49,808 nt of DNA from Desulfobulbaceae bacterium (GTDB lineage Bacteria; Desulfobacterota; Desulfobulbia; Desulfobulbales; Desulfocapsaceae): contig JAHEER010000019.1 in assembly GCA_024640625.1 (NCBI GenBank), forward strand, positions 1-49,808, given 5' to 3'. The position numbers and the translations under genes were made by a program. Under the pieces are notes generated by a model. That model did no database searches, was not told the DNA's origin, and saw nothing but the letters and a program-made list of their open reading frames with translations. The stretch's first letter is position 1, and the number at the start of each line of letters is the position of its first letter. Positions 42,591 through 49,808 of this stretch are shown piece after piece.

Positions 42591-43589
42591 TTATTGATCG
42601 GATTTATTGTGTAAATCTTTAGGTTTTTTTAAGCGTCTAAGATCGAGCCAGACTTCGCCGATACCAATGATGAGCAGCAGCAGAGTGCCAAAAGATTGAA
42701 AAAGCATCATGGCATACAGGAGAAATCTTACCACCTGTGGGGCCTTCCATTTATGCAGAAAAAAACTCAGTACGGCAAATCCCTGGAAAATGTAAACGAG
42801 CCCCATGCAGATCAACAGATTGCTGCCGACCACGCGCAGCGGTGTGAGCGGCAATACGGTAATTACAGCCCCTCCGATGAGCAGCCAGATGAGCTTGTCC
42901 GGCAGTCGCCAGGTCTGGTGATCCGCCCATGGCCGATAGCCGGTGAATTTGACGACCATGCGGTTGCCCAGCAGCATGGTGGACCAGATGATGAGCAGTG
43001 CCAAGCTGACCATGATAGAGGCCAGAATATTGGGCAATATCGTTTTCATCTGCAAGAATGATTCTTCCAGGATTGAAAGTGTTTCAGGGGCAACTGAGTC
43101 GCTTTGCCGATAGTATTCCAGAGTCCTCTCTATATTTGCGTCGAGCGACCCAAGAAACCCGGTTATTGGATTCACCCCGGAGAGCGCTGTCTGCATGGTA
43201 AGCAGAAGCAGCCAGCAGGAGATCAGGACGATGAGTCCTTTAAAGCCGGACATCGACGGAGAATCGCCTCGAAATCCCGACTGGGCGAGACTGTACCCGG
43301 CGGGTATGAGCGCTGAACTGAAAATGACGATATCGACAGAGGAAATGAAAATGGAAACGACCAAGGCCAGAAGGAGACCTGCGCCAATGAATGTAAGGCC
43401 ATGACGCCAGCGGTATAGGTAAAAAAGTACCAGCAGTGGAATCATGAAATAGATCCAGCCGAACAGTCCAATGTGCACGGCAGGCAGCAGCAACGCAAGC
43501 GAGAACAGAATGATGCAGATTACACTCGTGGGCGTAGCTGCTTTTCCTTCGCTGTCAGTTGACACGGTACCCTTAGCCTCGGCGTCCAT
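42591..43589 (-). CDS. DUF2232 (YybS-like) membrane protein
   Basis: A 332-residue polytopic protein with about eight hydrophobic helices and hydrophilic ends. Placement between rpsR and rplI and the C-terminal pattern VYIFQGFAVLSFFLHKWKAP mark the DUF2232/YybS family. Function is unknown; some relatives resemble ECF-type transporter S components. Its ATG directly abuts the rpsR stop (TAAATG), implying translational coupling to a ribosomal protein. Confidence 0.85.
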   Translation of the reverse strand: MDAEAKGTVSTDSEGKAATPTSVICIILFSLALLLPAVHIGLFGWIYFMIPLLVLFYLYRWRHGLTFIGAGLLLALVVSIFISSVDIVIFSSALIPAGYSLAQSGFRGDSPSMSGFKGLIVLISCWLLLLTMQTALSGVNPITGFLGSLDANIERTLEYYRQSDSVAPETLSILEESFLQMKTILPNILASIMVSLALLIIWSTMLLGNRMVVKFTGYRPWADHQTWRLPDKLIWLLIGGAVITVLPLTPLRVVGSNLLICMGLVYIFQGFAVLSFFLHKWKAPQVVRFLLYAMMLFQSFGTLLLLIIGIGEVWLDLRRLKKPKDLHNKSDQ

Positions 43590-43835
43590 TTAACCTTGGG
43601 TATTACCGGAATAGGGAAGCAGGGCGATCTGCCGTGCTTTCTTTATAGCTGAGCACAACTGGCGCTGGTGAGTGGCACAGGTTCCCAATATGCGGCGCGG
43701 AATTATCTTGCCCCGCTCGGTGACAAAGTTGCGTAGGGTCTTCTGATCCTTGTAGTCAATACCCAGTTCCTTATCCACGCAGAAACGGCATACCTTCTTT
43801 CTTGAGAAAAGTCTTTTTTGTTGTCTTGCAGCCAT
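43590..43835 (-). CDS. rpsR: 30S ribosomal protein bS18
   Basis: An 81-residue protein with [47 protein letters not shown] and IALLPYS, diagnostic for bS18. The CxxC plus two further cysteines suggest the zinc-binding form. It binds bS6 on the 30S platform. ssb, which commonly lies between rpsF and rpsR, is absent here. Confidence 0.97.
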   Translation of the reverse strand: MAARQQKRLFSRKKVCRFCVDKELGIDYKDQKTLRNFVTERGKIIPRRILGTCATHQRQLCSAIKKARQIALLPYSGNTQG

Positions 43836-43901
43836 TATCTTACTCCAAATGTAGTCGTTGTAATTAAAACCCGAATTGAGAACTGCTTATATGACGGATT
43901 C

Positions 43902-44477
43902 TTAGGCCTCTTTTTCGTCGCTGCCCGATTCTTCAGAAGCTGCAACGGTTACTTCCCCGACGTCAGCTTCAGTGGGTTCCTCTTCAGGCTCAGCTTCGGG
44001 TTTGTTGACCGGTTCCGAAGGTTTCTCTTTTTTTATCTCGGTTGATTCCTCTTCAGGCGCAGCTTCTGCTTTGTTGACCGGTACCGAAGGTTTCTCTTCT
44101 TTGCTCTCGGCTGATTCCTCTTCAGGCTCAGGAACGATTGCGCTGGCTTCGGCTTCACTGCGGGCTATTTCGATTTCTTCGGCACTTATGGCGTCAGAGA
44201 TTTTCACCGTAAGATACTTGAGGACTGCATCATCTATTCTGAACTTTCTTTCGATCTCGGCCACAACAGATGGGATGGCGGCAAAATCACAGAGGATATA
44301 ATATCCCTGAACCTCCTTTTTGATCGGGTAAGCCAGTTTCCTCATCCCCCATTTGTTCAGGAAAATGACAGATCCTTCATCTTCCTCGATCAGCTGGGTG
44401 GTGTTGTCGATAATTCGGGTGATTTCTTCTTCACTCAGGGATGGGCGAAGAATGCATACTTGTTCGTATCGTCTCAT
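43902..44477 (-). CDS. rpsF: 30S ribosomal protein bS6 with a long repeat-rich acidic tail
   Basis: A 191-residue protein. Residues 1-~100 are a normal bS6 domain: MRRYEQVCILRPSLSEEEI, GMRKLAYPIKKEVQGYYIL and FRIDDAVLKYLTVK. The remaining ~90 residues form a low-complexity Glu/Ala/Pro/Lys tail containing two 23-residue repeats (ESTEIKKEKPSEPVNK type) plus a partial third. Normal bS6 is about 95-135 residues, so the tail is exceptional. GAGAGGAGG before the start is a strong ribosome-binding site. First gene of its operon; bS6 with bS18 often represses its own mRNA. Confidence 0.96.
   Translation of the reverse strand: MRRYEQVCILRPSLSEEEITRIIDNTTQLIEEDEGSVIFLNKWGMRKLAYPIKKEVQGYYILCDFAAIPSVVAEIERKFRIDDAVLKYLTVKISDAISAEEIEIARSEAEASAIVPEPEEESAESKEEKPSVPVNKAEAAPEEESTEIKKEKPSEPVNKPEAEPEEEPTEADVGEVTVAASEESGSDEKEA
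43975..44132. repeat. 69-bp tandem repeat inside rpsF
   Basis: Two consecutive 69-bp copies (43975-44043 and 44044-44112) and 20 bases of a third (44113-44132) encode the 23-residue units of the bS6 tail. They are in frame and similar but not identical, so the expansion is not very recent. Copy number could vary between strains. Confidence 0.8.
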
Positions 44478-44509
44478 AAGATCCTCCTCTCGGACTTATC
44501 AGGTGCGGG

Positions 44510-44588
44510 TAATTCCGCGTTTCGGCCCTCGCTATTCAAAAGCGGAGAGCGAAGAGGTATGTGGTCCATTCATCACGATGATGAATGG
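44510..44588 (-). promoter_or_regulatory. Structured 5' leader of rpsF
   Basis: The ~120-base leader contains a perfect 10-bp hairpin (44566-44588, three-base loop). Downstream of it, at about 44550-44510, is a CGCU/AGCG-stemmed region with GGGCCGAA and a second CCG. Many bacteria carry an S6:S18-binding leader structure with a bulged CCG; this may be one, but I could not test the covariation model. Confidence 0.35.
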
Positions 44589-44603
44589 TGTTGTAACCTT
44601 ATA

Positions 44604-44632
44604 TATCTAATGTATTGACTTTCCCAGGTCAA
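44604..44632 (-). promoter_or_regulatory. Probable rpsF operon promoter
   Basis: On the minus strand TTGACC (44627-44632) and TAGATA (44604-44609) are separated by 17 bases, with AT-rich sequence continuing downstream. It lies at the stop codon of the MazG-like gene and about 127 bases before the rpsF start, leaving a long leader. Confidence 0.5.
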
Positions 44633-45027
44633 GTATTATTCCTGCATGCCTTTTCAGCGTTTTTGATTGCTCTCCATTGCCGACGTAATTCTGCTTCATC
44701 CAAGTCCTTTTTTGTGCCAAACACATGGGGATGCCGGCGTACGAGTTTATCGTTGATGGTACGAATTATTTGTTCAGTGGTAAATAATTCCTCATCTGTG
44801 CTGATCTCCCCGATCATCAGAATAAGATAGAGAAAATCACCTAATTCTTCGCACAGGTTTTCTGGGTCGTTGTGGTTTATCGCCTCGATAATTTCACCGA
44901 ACTCTTCAACGAGATATTTCTTCAGAGACTGGGTTGTCTGTTTTCTGTCCCAGGGGCATCCCTGGTCGCTTCTCAACTGCTGTATTGTCTCTAAGAGGGT
45001 TTTGAAGCTGGAGTTTGTTTTAGTCAT
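44629..45027 (-). CDS. Single-domain MazG-type nucleotide pyrophosphohydrolase
   Basis: A 132-residue all-alpha NTP pyrophosphohydrolase. It carries GCPWDRKQT and the metal-binding ExxE...ExxD set in LVEEFGEIIEAI and LCEELGDFLYLIL. E. coli MazG has two such domains; this protein has one, like many short MazG enzymes that cleave (d)NTPs to remove aberrant or excess nucleotides. ATG 45027 was chosen; an earlier ATG (45078) adds 17 unconserved residues. It lies upstream of rpsF on the same strand. Confidence 0.9.
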   Translation of the reverse strand: MTKTNSSFKTLLETIQQLRSDQGCPWDRKQTTQSLKKYLVEEFGEIIEAINHNDPENLCEELGDFLYLILMIGEISTDEELFTTEQIIRTINDKLVRRHPHVFGTKKDLDEAELRRQWRAIKNAEKACRNNT

Positions 45028-45117
45028 GCCTTTATCAGGTGGTTGAGGTTTGGGGCAGTATATTTGAATAGTGTTCAAATTGAATTAATTTTATTGTTGC
45101 AGAAGCATGAAAAAAGG

Positions 45118-45146
45118 TTGACAACGGTCTCCTGACCAACTATGTA
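45118..45146 (+). promoter_or_regulatory. Candidate distal promoter for the AP2-like gene
   Basis: A perfect -35 TTGACA (45118-45123) with a 17-base spacer and TATGTA (45141-45146). It lies about 140 bases before the GTG start, leaving room for a leader. Confidence 0.35.
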
Positions 45147-45220
45147 GTTTGTGGCTGTGCACTATTGCTGCATAGCGGTAACAAAAAAGGATGACGGCAG
45201 ATGATTTTCAGCCTCAACCA

Positions 45221-45248
45221 TTGACTGATGATCATTGAAAGTTAACAT
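45221..45248 (+). promoter_or_regulatory. Candidate proximal promoter for the AP2-like gene
   Basis: TTGACT (45221-45226), a 16-base spacer and TAACAT (45243-45248), some 40 bases before the GTG start. Either this or the upstream candidate could drive the gene. Confidence 0.4.
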
Positions 45249-45289
45249 AACAGTATGAAGTAACCATTTGTAAAAAAGAGGCAAAAGAC

Positions 45290-45733
45290 GTGATCGACCA
45301 AGACAAGAAACAGAAATTATTGCTTGAGAAACACAAAGATATAGCTCGCATCGACCAGGAATCAAAGCGTACGCACGGCTGGTATGTAAGGGTTCGCTTC
45401 AAGGGCAAAACCCATTCCAAATTTTTCTCTGATCGGAAATGCGGCGGCAGGTATTCGAGTCTTCTTTCGGCTATTTCGTGGCGGGACCAGACCGAGAGAA
45501 AACTGGGCAAAGTCAGAACCAATAAGCACATGGTGACGGTGAGCAACTCTGGAACCGGTGTTGTGGGTGTCAGGCTGAACGAAAAGCTGAATCGCTACGA
45601 AGTCAGCTGGGTTACGCCCCATGGGAAACAGGGCAAGACCTCCGTGTCCATAAAGAAGCACGGGAAAAAAGCCGCTTTCGAAAGAGCCTGCAAAATTCGC
45701 CGTGAGCGGGAAACCGCTCGCCTGGCCGTCTGA
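45290..45733 (+). CDS. AP2-domain-like small basic DNA-binding protein
   Basis: A 147-residue basic protein starting with GTG, preceded by AAGAGG eight bases upstream. The C-terminal half (about 82-140) reads GTGVVGVRLNEKLNRYEV, then SVSIKKHGKKAAFERACKIR: three beta strands and an amphipathic helix, the layout of AP2/ERF-type DNA-binding domains known from plants, apicomplexans and some homing endonucleases and bacterial proteins. The N-terminal half (GWYVRVRFKGKTHSKFFSD) may be a second, diverged copy of the same fold. No nuclease motif is visible. Probable role: DNA-binding regulator; target unknown. It stands alone between MazG and rplU. Confidence 0.8.
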   Translation: MIDQDKKQKLLLEKHKDIARIDQESKRTHGWYVRVRFKGKTHSKFFSDRKCGGRYSSLLSAISWRDQTERKLGKVRTNKHMVTVSNSGTGVVGVRLNEKLNRYEVSWVTPHGKQGKTSVSIKKHGKKAAFERACKIRRERETARLAV

Positions 45734-45843
45734 GCGTCATCTCATTCTGCCGGCCCCCTCAGAAAGAGTAGGGTGCGACCGGCTGTATTTTGTGGCTGTA
45801 GCGCACGCAACTGTCACATGATATAACCAAGAGCAGGAAGCAC

Positions 45844-45892
45844 TTGACTTATGTGCATGGATTGAGGTATTGTCGCCTGTTATTTCTATAAT
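45844..45892 (+). promoter_or_regulatory. Promoter region of rplU-rpmA
   Basis: TTGACT at 45844-45849 with an 18-base spacer and TATTGT at 45868-45873 forms one candidate. A consensus TATAAT at 45887-45892 with a poor -35 (TTGAGG, 19-base spacer) forms a second. Both are just upstream of rplU, which has AGAGG as ribosome-binding site. Confidence 0.5.
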
Positions 45893-45924
45893 TTATAAAT
45901 GGACTACAATTCAGAGGCTTTGTT

Positions 45925-46236
45925 ATGTACGCAATTATAAAAACAGGTGGAAAACAATACCAGGTGTCAACCGGGGACCGTGTGCTGGTTGAAAAACTTG
46001 AGGGAAATGTCGGTGACAGTATCGAATTGAATGAGGTGCTGCTGGTAGCCGAAGGTGATGCGGTTACCGTTGGACAACCAGTGATAGAGGGTGCTAAAGT
46101 CGTCGCCACCATTACCGATCAGGGCAAACACAAGAAAATCAAAGTTTTCAAGAAAAAGCGAAGAAAGGGGTATCGGTTGACCAAAGGCCACAGGCAATTA
46201 TATACCGCCTTGACAATAGCAGACATAAGCAAATAG
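45925..46236 (+). CDS. rplU: 50S ribosomal protein bL21
   Basis: A 103-residue protein of standard length: MYAIIKTGGKQYQV at the start, then VGDSIELNEVLLV, and the basic C-terminal KKRRKGYRLTKGHRQ loop that contacts 23S rRNA. First gene of the conserved rplU-rpmA-obg set; rpmA follows after 45 bases. Confidence 0.98.
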   Translation: MYAIIKTGGKQYQVSTGDRVLVEKLEGNVGDSIELNEVLLVAEGDAVTVGQPVIEGAKVVATITDQGKHKKIKVFKKKRRKGYRLTKGHRQLYTALTIADISK

Positions 46237-46281
46237 ACTTAAGGGATTAATCCAAACCCTCAGTAAATAAAGGAGTTCAAG

Positions 46282-46539
46282 ATGGCTCATAAGAAAGCGG
46301 GAGGTAGCTCCAGAAATGGACGCGACTCCATAGGCCAGAGGCGGGGAATCAAAAAGTTCGGTGGCCAGGCAGTCACCGCGGGATCCATTATTGTCAGGCA
46401 ACTTGGCACGAAAATTCACCCGGGTACCAATGTCGGTTGCGGAAGAGATTACACCTTGTTTGCCAAGGTTGATGGCGTTGTCACTTTTGAGGAATTCGGC
46501 AAGAACAGAAAACGGGTAAGTGTCTATCCGGCAGCCTAG
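46282..46539 (+). CDS. rpmA: 50S ribosomal protein bL27
   Basis: An 85-residue protein starting [16 protein letters not shown]; this flexible N-terminus reaches the peptidyl-transferase centre. [11 protein letters not shown] and [15 protein letters not shown] and [12 protein letters not shown] are family signatures. There is no cleavable extension as found in Firmicutes. AAGGAG lies about seven bases before the start. A strong terminator follows. Confidence 0.98.
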   Translation: MAHKKAGGSSRNGRDSIGQRRGIKKFGGQAVTAGSIIVRQLGTKIHPGTNVGCGRDYTLFAKVDGVVTFEEFGKNRKRVSVYPAA

Positions 46540-46583
46540 TTGAATTTTATAGAGACTGTTGCAGCAACAGTTTCGCAAAGCAG

Positions 46584-46622
46584 ACTCGGTCATCACGGCA
46601 GGTGATGACCGAGTTTTTTTTT
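46584..46622 (+). terminator. Intrinsic terminator after rplU-rpmA
   Basis: ACTCGGTCATCAC at 46584-46596 pairs perfectly with 46602-46614 (13 bp, five-base loop), followed by a run of eight or more Ts. A further small palindrome (ACTGTTGC/GCAACAGT, 46554-46570) precedes it. It separates the ribosomal genes from obg, although obg starts only 24 bases after the T-run. Confidence 0.9.
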
Positions 46623-46645
46623 AGGTGATCGGCCTCGGGGAAGAG

Positions 46646-47689
46646 ATGTCCTTTGTTGACGAAGCCAAATTTTATGTGAAAGGCGGGGACGGCGGAAATG
46701 GCTGTGTAAGTTTCCGAAGGGAAAAATATGTTCCCAAGGGAGGTCCCAACGGCGGTGACGGTGGAAGGGGAGGCAGTGTCTATATCAGGTCCACCGAAAA
46801 AGTGCAGTCGCTGATCGACTTCAAATATCGATCTCACTTCAAGGCAAGCCGTGGCGGGCACGGACAGGGTAAGGACAAGCATGGCGCCAACGGCAGTGAT
46901 CTCATTGTCGAGGTCCCCACCGGCTCGGTGATCAAGGATGCCGAATCGGGCGAAACTCTTGTTGATCTGGTCGATGAAGGGCAGGAGTTTATCGCTGCCA
47001 AGGGTGGAAAAGGGGGGCTTGGCAACACTCATTTTGCCAGTGGTGCAAACCGCACGCCGCGTATCGCGACGGACGGCGGGGCCGGGGAGGAGCGGTGGTT
47101 GACGATTGAGCTCAAGCTGATTGCCGATATCGGTCTCATCGGCTTGCCAAATGCTGGAAAATCAAGCCTTCTGGCAAAGCTTTCCGCCGCCAATCCCAAA
47201 ATAGGCGATTATCCTTTCACCACACTGGAACCGCAGCTTGGCGTACTGCAAGAAAAATTCTCAAAGCCTTATATAATTGCTGATATTCCCGGTCTCATCG
47301 AAGACGCGCACAAAGGTGCCGGGCTTGGTCATTCCTTCCTGAAACATATTGAAAGGACATCCATTCTCCTGCATGTAGTAGATATATCTGAAGATAATCA
47401 TGCAGACAACTATCAGGTTCTGGAAAGGGAGTTGAGAAAGTACAACGATGAGCTGACCGATCGGGTCAAACTCGTCGTTCTTAATAAAACCGATCTCGTC
47501 GATCCGGAAATGGTGGCAGAAATCAAGGATGAATATGAAAACAGCGGTTTTCGCGCGCTGCACGTGTCCGCCTTGTCAGGGGATGGAGTTGGAGAGTTGC
47601 GAAGTATACTCATCGAGATGATGGAGGATATTGAGCAGTGTGCAGAAGCACTGAGAACAGAAAACCACGAAGCGGACCGAGATGATTGA
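46646..47689 (+). CDS. obg: GTPase Obg/CgtA
   Basis: A 347-residue GTPase involved in 50S assembly and stringent control. The glycine-rich Obg fold (1-158) has YVKGGDGGNGCVSFRREKYVPKGGP and GHGQGKDKHGANG. The G domain has G1 GLPNAGKSSLL, G3 DIPGLIE and G4 NKTD, followed by a short acidic tail. GGGGAAGAG precedes ATG 46646. The gene lies right behind a strong terminator, so read-through or an unseen promoter must supply transcription. Its last eight bases overlap proB. Confidence 0.97.
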   Translation: MSFVDEAKFYVKGGDGGNGCVSFRREKYVPKGGPNGGDGGRGGSVYIRSTEKVQSLIDFKYRSHFKASRGGHGQGKDKHGANGSDLIVEVPTGSVIKDAESGETLVDLVDEGQEFIAAKGGKGGLGNTHFASGANRTPRIATDGGAGEERWLTIELKLIADIGLIGLPNAGKSSLLAKLSAANPKIGDYPFTTLEPQLGVLQEKFSKPYIIADIPGLIEDAHKGAGLGHSFLKHIERTSILLHVVDISEDNHADNYQVLERELRKYNDELTDRVKLVVLNKTDLVDPEMVAEIKDEYENSGFRALHVSALSGDGVGELRSILIEMMEDIEQCAEALRTENHEADRDD

Positions 47690-48842
47690 CGATCTTTCAG
47701 TTCATGACGGTCTTTACCTGCGCCAGACCCTGTTTGATAAATCACGCAGAATTGTTGTCAAGGTAGGCAGTGCTGTGCTGACCGATGACAAAGGGATTGC
47801 CCTGCAGGTAATTGAAAATATCGCCAGAGAGATAGCCTTTCTGAGGGACAGTGGACGGGAGGTGATCCTGGTCAGTTCAGGTGCGGTGGCCGCCGGCCGA
47901 GCCAGAATCAGTTTCAACAATGGCGGCACCGAGCTGGGTATAAAAGAAAAACAGGCACTGGCTGCCATTGGTCAATCGAGTCTCATGCAGATCTACGACC
48001 GGGTATTCAGTTCATTGTCCCAGACCATTGCCCAGGTCCTGCTCACTCATAAGGATCTGGCGGTACGAAAGCGCTACTTAAATGCAAGAAACACCCTGTT
48101 CACCCTGCTCAAATTTGGCGTGATCCCAATCATCAACGAAAACGATACCGTTTCCGTTGAAGAATTGCGTTTTGGGGACAACGATATGCTCGGTGCCCAC
48201 ATCTGCAATCTCATAGAAGCAGATATGTTCATTTGCTTGACAGATGTGGTGGGCTTATATACCGGAAACCCAGCCTCCGATCCGCAAGCGCGACCAATTT
48301 ATACAGTGGACGAGATCACCCCTGAGGTTGAAGGCATGGCCTCGCACAGTAAAAGTAAACTCGGCACAGGCGGTATGGAGTCAAAGCTCAGAGCGGCAAA
48401 AATCGTCTCTGCCGGGGGTGGCAGCTCCTTTATCGGACCGGGGAAAGAGCCGGACATTTTAAGAAAATTGTTCAGCGGAGAGATGGTCGGCACCTTCTTT
48501 CTGCCGCATAAGGAGAAGATCAGTGGTAGAAAACGCTGGATCGCGTCGGTCCTCAAACCCAAGGGCAAGCTGATTCTTGATGAAGGTGCCTGCAAAGCGC
48601 TGGTGCAGCACAACAGAAGCCTGCTGCCCTCTGGCATACAGAGGGTTGAGGGCGAGTTTGGAGTTGGTGATGCGGTGCACTGCGCCGGGTTCGATGGTCG
48701 GGCTATTGCCGTCGGGCTGATCAATTACAGCTCCATTGATATTAGAAAAATTCAGGGGTATCATTCCCGTGAGATTGAAACAATTCTTGGCTATTGCGAC
48801 AGTGAAGAGGTAATGCACCGGGACAACATCGTATTGATGTGA
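47682..48842 (+). CDS. proB: Glutamate 5-kinase
   Basis: A 386-residue kinase for the first step of proline synthesis. The amino-acid-kinase domain opens RRIVVKVGSAVLT, with LVSSGAVAAGR and NENDTVSVEELRFGDND as ATP and glutamate site signatures and KLGTGGMESKLRAA. The C-terminal PUA domain (about 290-375) begins near ASVLKPKGKLILDEGACKAL. It overlaps obg by 8 bases and precedes proA by 31 bases. Confidence 0.97.
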   Translation: MIDDLSVHDGLYLRQTLFDKSRRIVVKVGSAVLTDDKGIALQVIENIAREIAFLRDSGREVILVSSGAVAAGRARISFNNGGTELGIKEKQALAAIGQSSLMQIYDRVFSSLSQTIAQVLLTHKDLAVRKRYLNARNTLFTLLKFGVIPIINENDTVSVEELRFGDNDMLGAHICNLIEADMFICLTDVVGLYTGNPASDPQARPIYTVDEITPEVEGMASHSKSKLGTGGMESKLRAAKIVSAGGGSSFIGPGKEPDILRKLFSGEMVGTFFLPHKEKISGRKRWIASVLKPKGKLILDEGACKALVQHNRSLLPSGIQRVEGEFGVGDAVHCAGFDGRAIAVGLINYSSIDIRKIQGYHSREIETILGYCDSEEVMHRDNIVLM

Positions 48843-48873
48843 TAGTCCCGATAAATAACCACGAGGGGACCCC

Positions 48874-49808
48874 ATGGCGATCGAGCAGAAGATAACGGAG
48901 ATGGCCCGCAAAGCACAGGACGCCTCCCATGATCTGTCAATCCTGTCAACGGCGGCAAAGGACCGTGTACTGGCCGATGTGGCCGGATTGCTCAAATCTG
49001 AAAAAATGCAGATTCAGCGGGAAAACGAAAAGGATCTAAGCGCCGGCCGCGAGCACGGTTTATCGGCGGCGATGCTTGACCGACTGGAACTTTCCGACAA
49101 GGTGTTTGAAAGCATGGTTGGGGGGGTGGAAGAGGTGATTGCCTTGCCCGACCCTGTTGGCCGGATTTCGGATATATCCCGCCGGCCCAGCGGGATATCC
49201 GTTGGTAGAATGAGAATCCCTCTCGGCGTGGTGGCAATGATTTATGAGTCGAGGCCGAACGTGACCATCGATGCTGCGGTGCTGTGCCTCAAAGCCGGAA
49301 ACGGTGTCGTGCTTCGGGGTGGTTCGGAGGCTATTCACTCAAATATCGCGCTTGCCGCCATTCTGCGTAAGGCCCTAAAAAAAAATGGCATCAACCCGGA
49401 TGGCGTCCAAGTGATTGATACCACCAATCGCCTGGCCATCGAAATTCTGCTGCAGCAAGAGGATAGTATAGACCTGATCATCCCCCGTGGCGGCGAGGGA
49501 CTGATCCGCTTTGTCTCCCAAAACTCGAGAATTCCTGTGCTCAAGCACTATAAAGGAGTATGTCATATTTACGTCGACGCGGAGGCAGACTTGCACAAGG
49601 CGACTCCTATAATCATGAACAGTAAAACCCAGCGTCCCGGTGTCTGCAATGCCCTTGAGGGGTTGCTGGTTCATCGAGAGGTGGCGGCCACATTTCTGCC
49701 GCAACTGGCGAATGAGTTTGAAAAATCTGGAGTTACCATGGTCGCCTGCCCTGAAACCAGAGCCCTCTGTCCCACTGCCAAACCTGCCGAGGATGATGAC
49801 TGGGGAAC
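48874..49808 (+). CDS. proA: Gamma-glutamyl phosphate reductase (partial at window end)
   Basis: 311 complete codons are visible and the frame runs off the window; the full family length is about 415-420. It starts MAIEQKITEMARKAQDAS with GAGGGG upstream. IPLGVVAMIYESRPNVTIDAA, NGVVLRGGSEA, LIIPRGGEGLI and the catalytic cysteine in NSKTQRPGVCNALEGLLV identify ProA. It reduces gamma-glutamyl phosphate to the semialdehyde with NADPH, directly after ProB in the pathway and in the operon. Confidence 0.97.
   Translation, partial: MAIEQKITEMARKAQDASHDLSILSTAAKDRVLADVAGLLKSEKMQIQRENEKDLSAGREHGLSAAMLDRLELSDKVFESMVGGVEEVIALPDPVGRISDISRRPSGISVGRMRIPLGVVAMIYESRPNVTIDAAVLCLKAGNGVVLRGGSEAIHSNIALAAILRKALKKNGINPDGVQVIDTTNRLAIEILLQQEDSIDLIIPRGGEGLIRFVSQNSRIPVLKHYKGVCHIYVDAEADLHKATPIIMNSKTQRPGVCNALEGLLVHREVAATFLPQLANEFEKSGVTMVACPETRALCPTAKPAEDDDWG

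Noticed and set aside
1-49808. CRISPR arrays, tRNA or rRNA genes, prophage or transposase genes
   Set aside because: None seen on reading: no regularly spaced repeats, no tRNA-like T-arm plus acceptor pairing outside coding regions, and no integrase or transposase motif. A tRNAscan-SE or ISfinder run could still reveal something small.

Overview
The window looks like an ordinary, gene-dense stretch of chromosome from a Gram-negative bacterium. LptE, CMP-Kdo synthesis (KdsB) and lipid-linked sugar transfer point to an outer membrane with lipopolysaccharide. The protein flavour (YvcK/CofD-like protein, DUF3524 glycosyltransferase, the rpsF-rpsR-DUF2232-rplI-dnaB order without ssb, and the rplU-rpmA-obg-proB-proA run) suggests a delta-proteobacterium in the old sense (Desulfobacterota, perhaps Desulfobulbales). 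That placement is inference; no 16S gene or other taxonomic marker is present.

Layout. 1-5027: the end of a surface-polysaccharide cluster, with four family-2 glycosyltransferases (the first cut by the window edge) followed by a polyprenyl-phosphate sugar-1-phosphate transferase. A 141-bp palindromic intergenic element lies at 5033-5173. 5197-9488: a Bax-inhibitor-1-like membrane protein, CoaBC, a DUF3524 (tRNA-queuosine mannosyltransferase-like) protein and, convergently, NadA. 9784-14347: a complete branched-chain amino-acid-type ABC importer (binding protein, two permeases, two ATPases), followed by an EamA transporter that appears translationally coupled to an 8-codon leader, and a remnant of an AraC regulator. 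15577-20001: a methyltransferase, a DUF6909-like protein with nucleoside-phosphorylase-like features, and an overlapping orphan sensor kinase. 19931-23060 (minus): a DUF4126 membrane protein, a 67-aa protein and glycogen branching enzyme.

23380-28922: YqgE, a YkgJ-type cysteine-cluster protein, RlmH, convergent RsmJ, then KdsB overlapping a large YvcK-like protein. 28919-32811 (minus): a 48-aa membrane protein and the helicase HrpA. 32918-36300: GalU overlapping PriA. 36405-41921 (minus): DnaB, LeuS, LptE and a dihydrouridine synthase. 42099-44477 (minus): the ribosomal operon rpsF-rpsR-DUF2232-rplI, separated from dnaB by a good terminator and a new promoter. 44629-45733: a single-domain MazG protein and a small AP2-domain-like protein. 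45925-49808: rplU-rpmA, a strong terminator, then obg-proB-proA (proA runs off the end).

Most genes are housekeeping. I found no CRISPR array, prophage, complete transposon, rRNA or tRNA gene, and no obvious new multi-gene system. The items most worth a second look are the palindromic element, the 785-aa YvcK-like protein coupled to kdsB, the DUF6909/kinase overlap, the bacterial queuosine-mannosyltransferase homologue, the AP2-like protein, the repeat-expanded S6 tail, and several very small genes and leaders.
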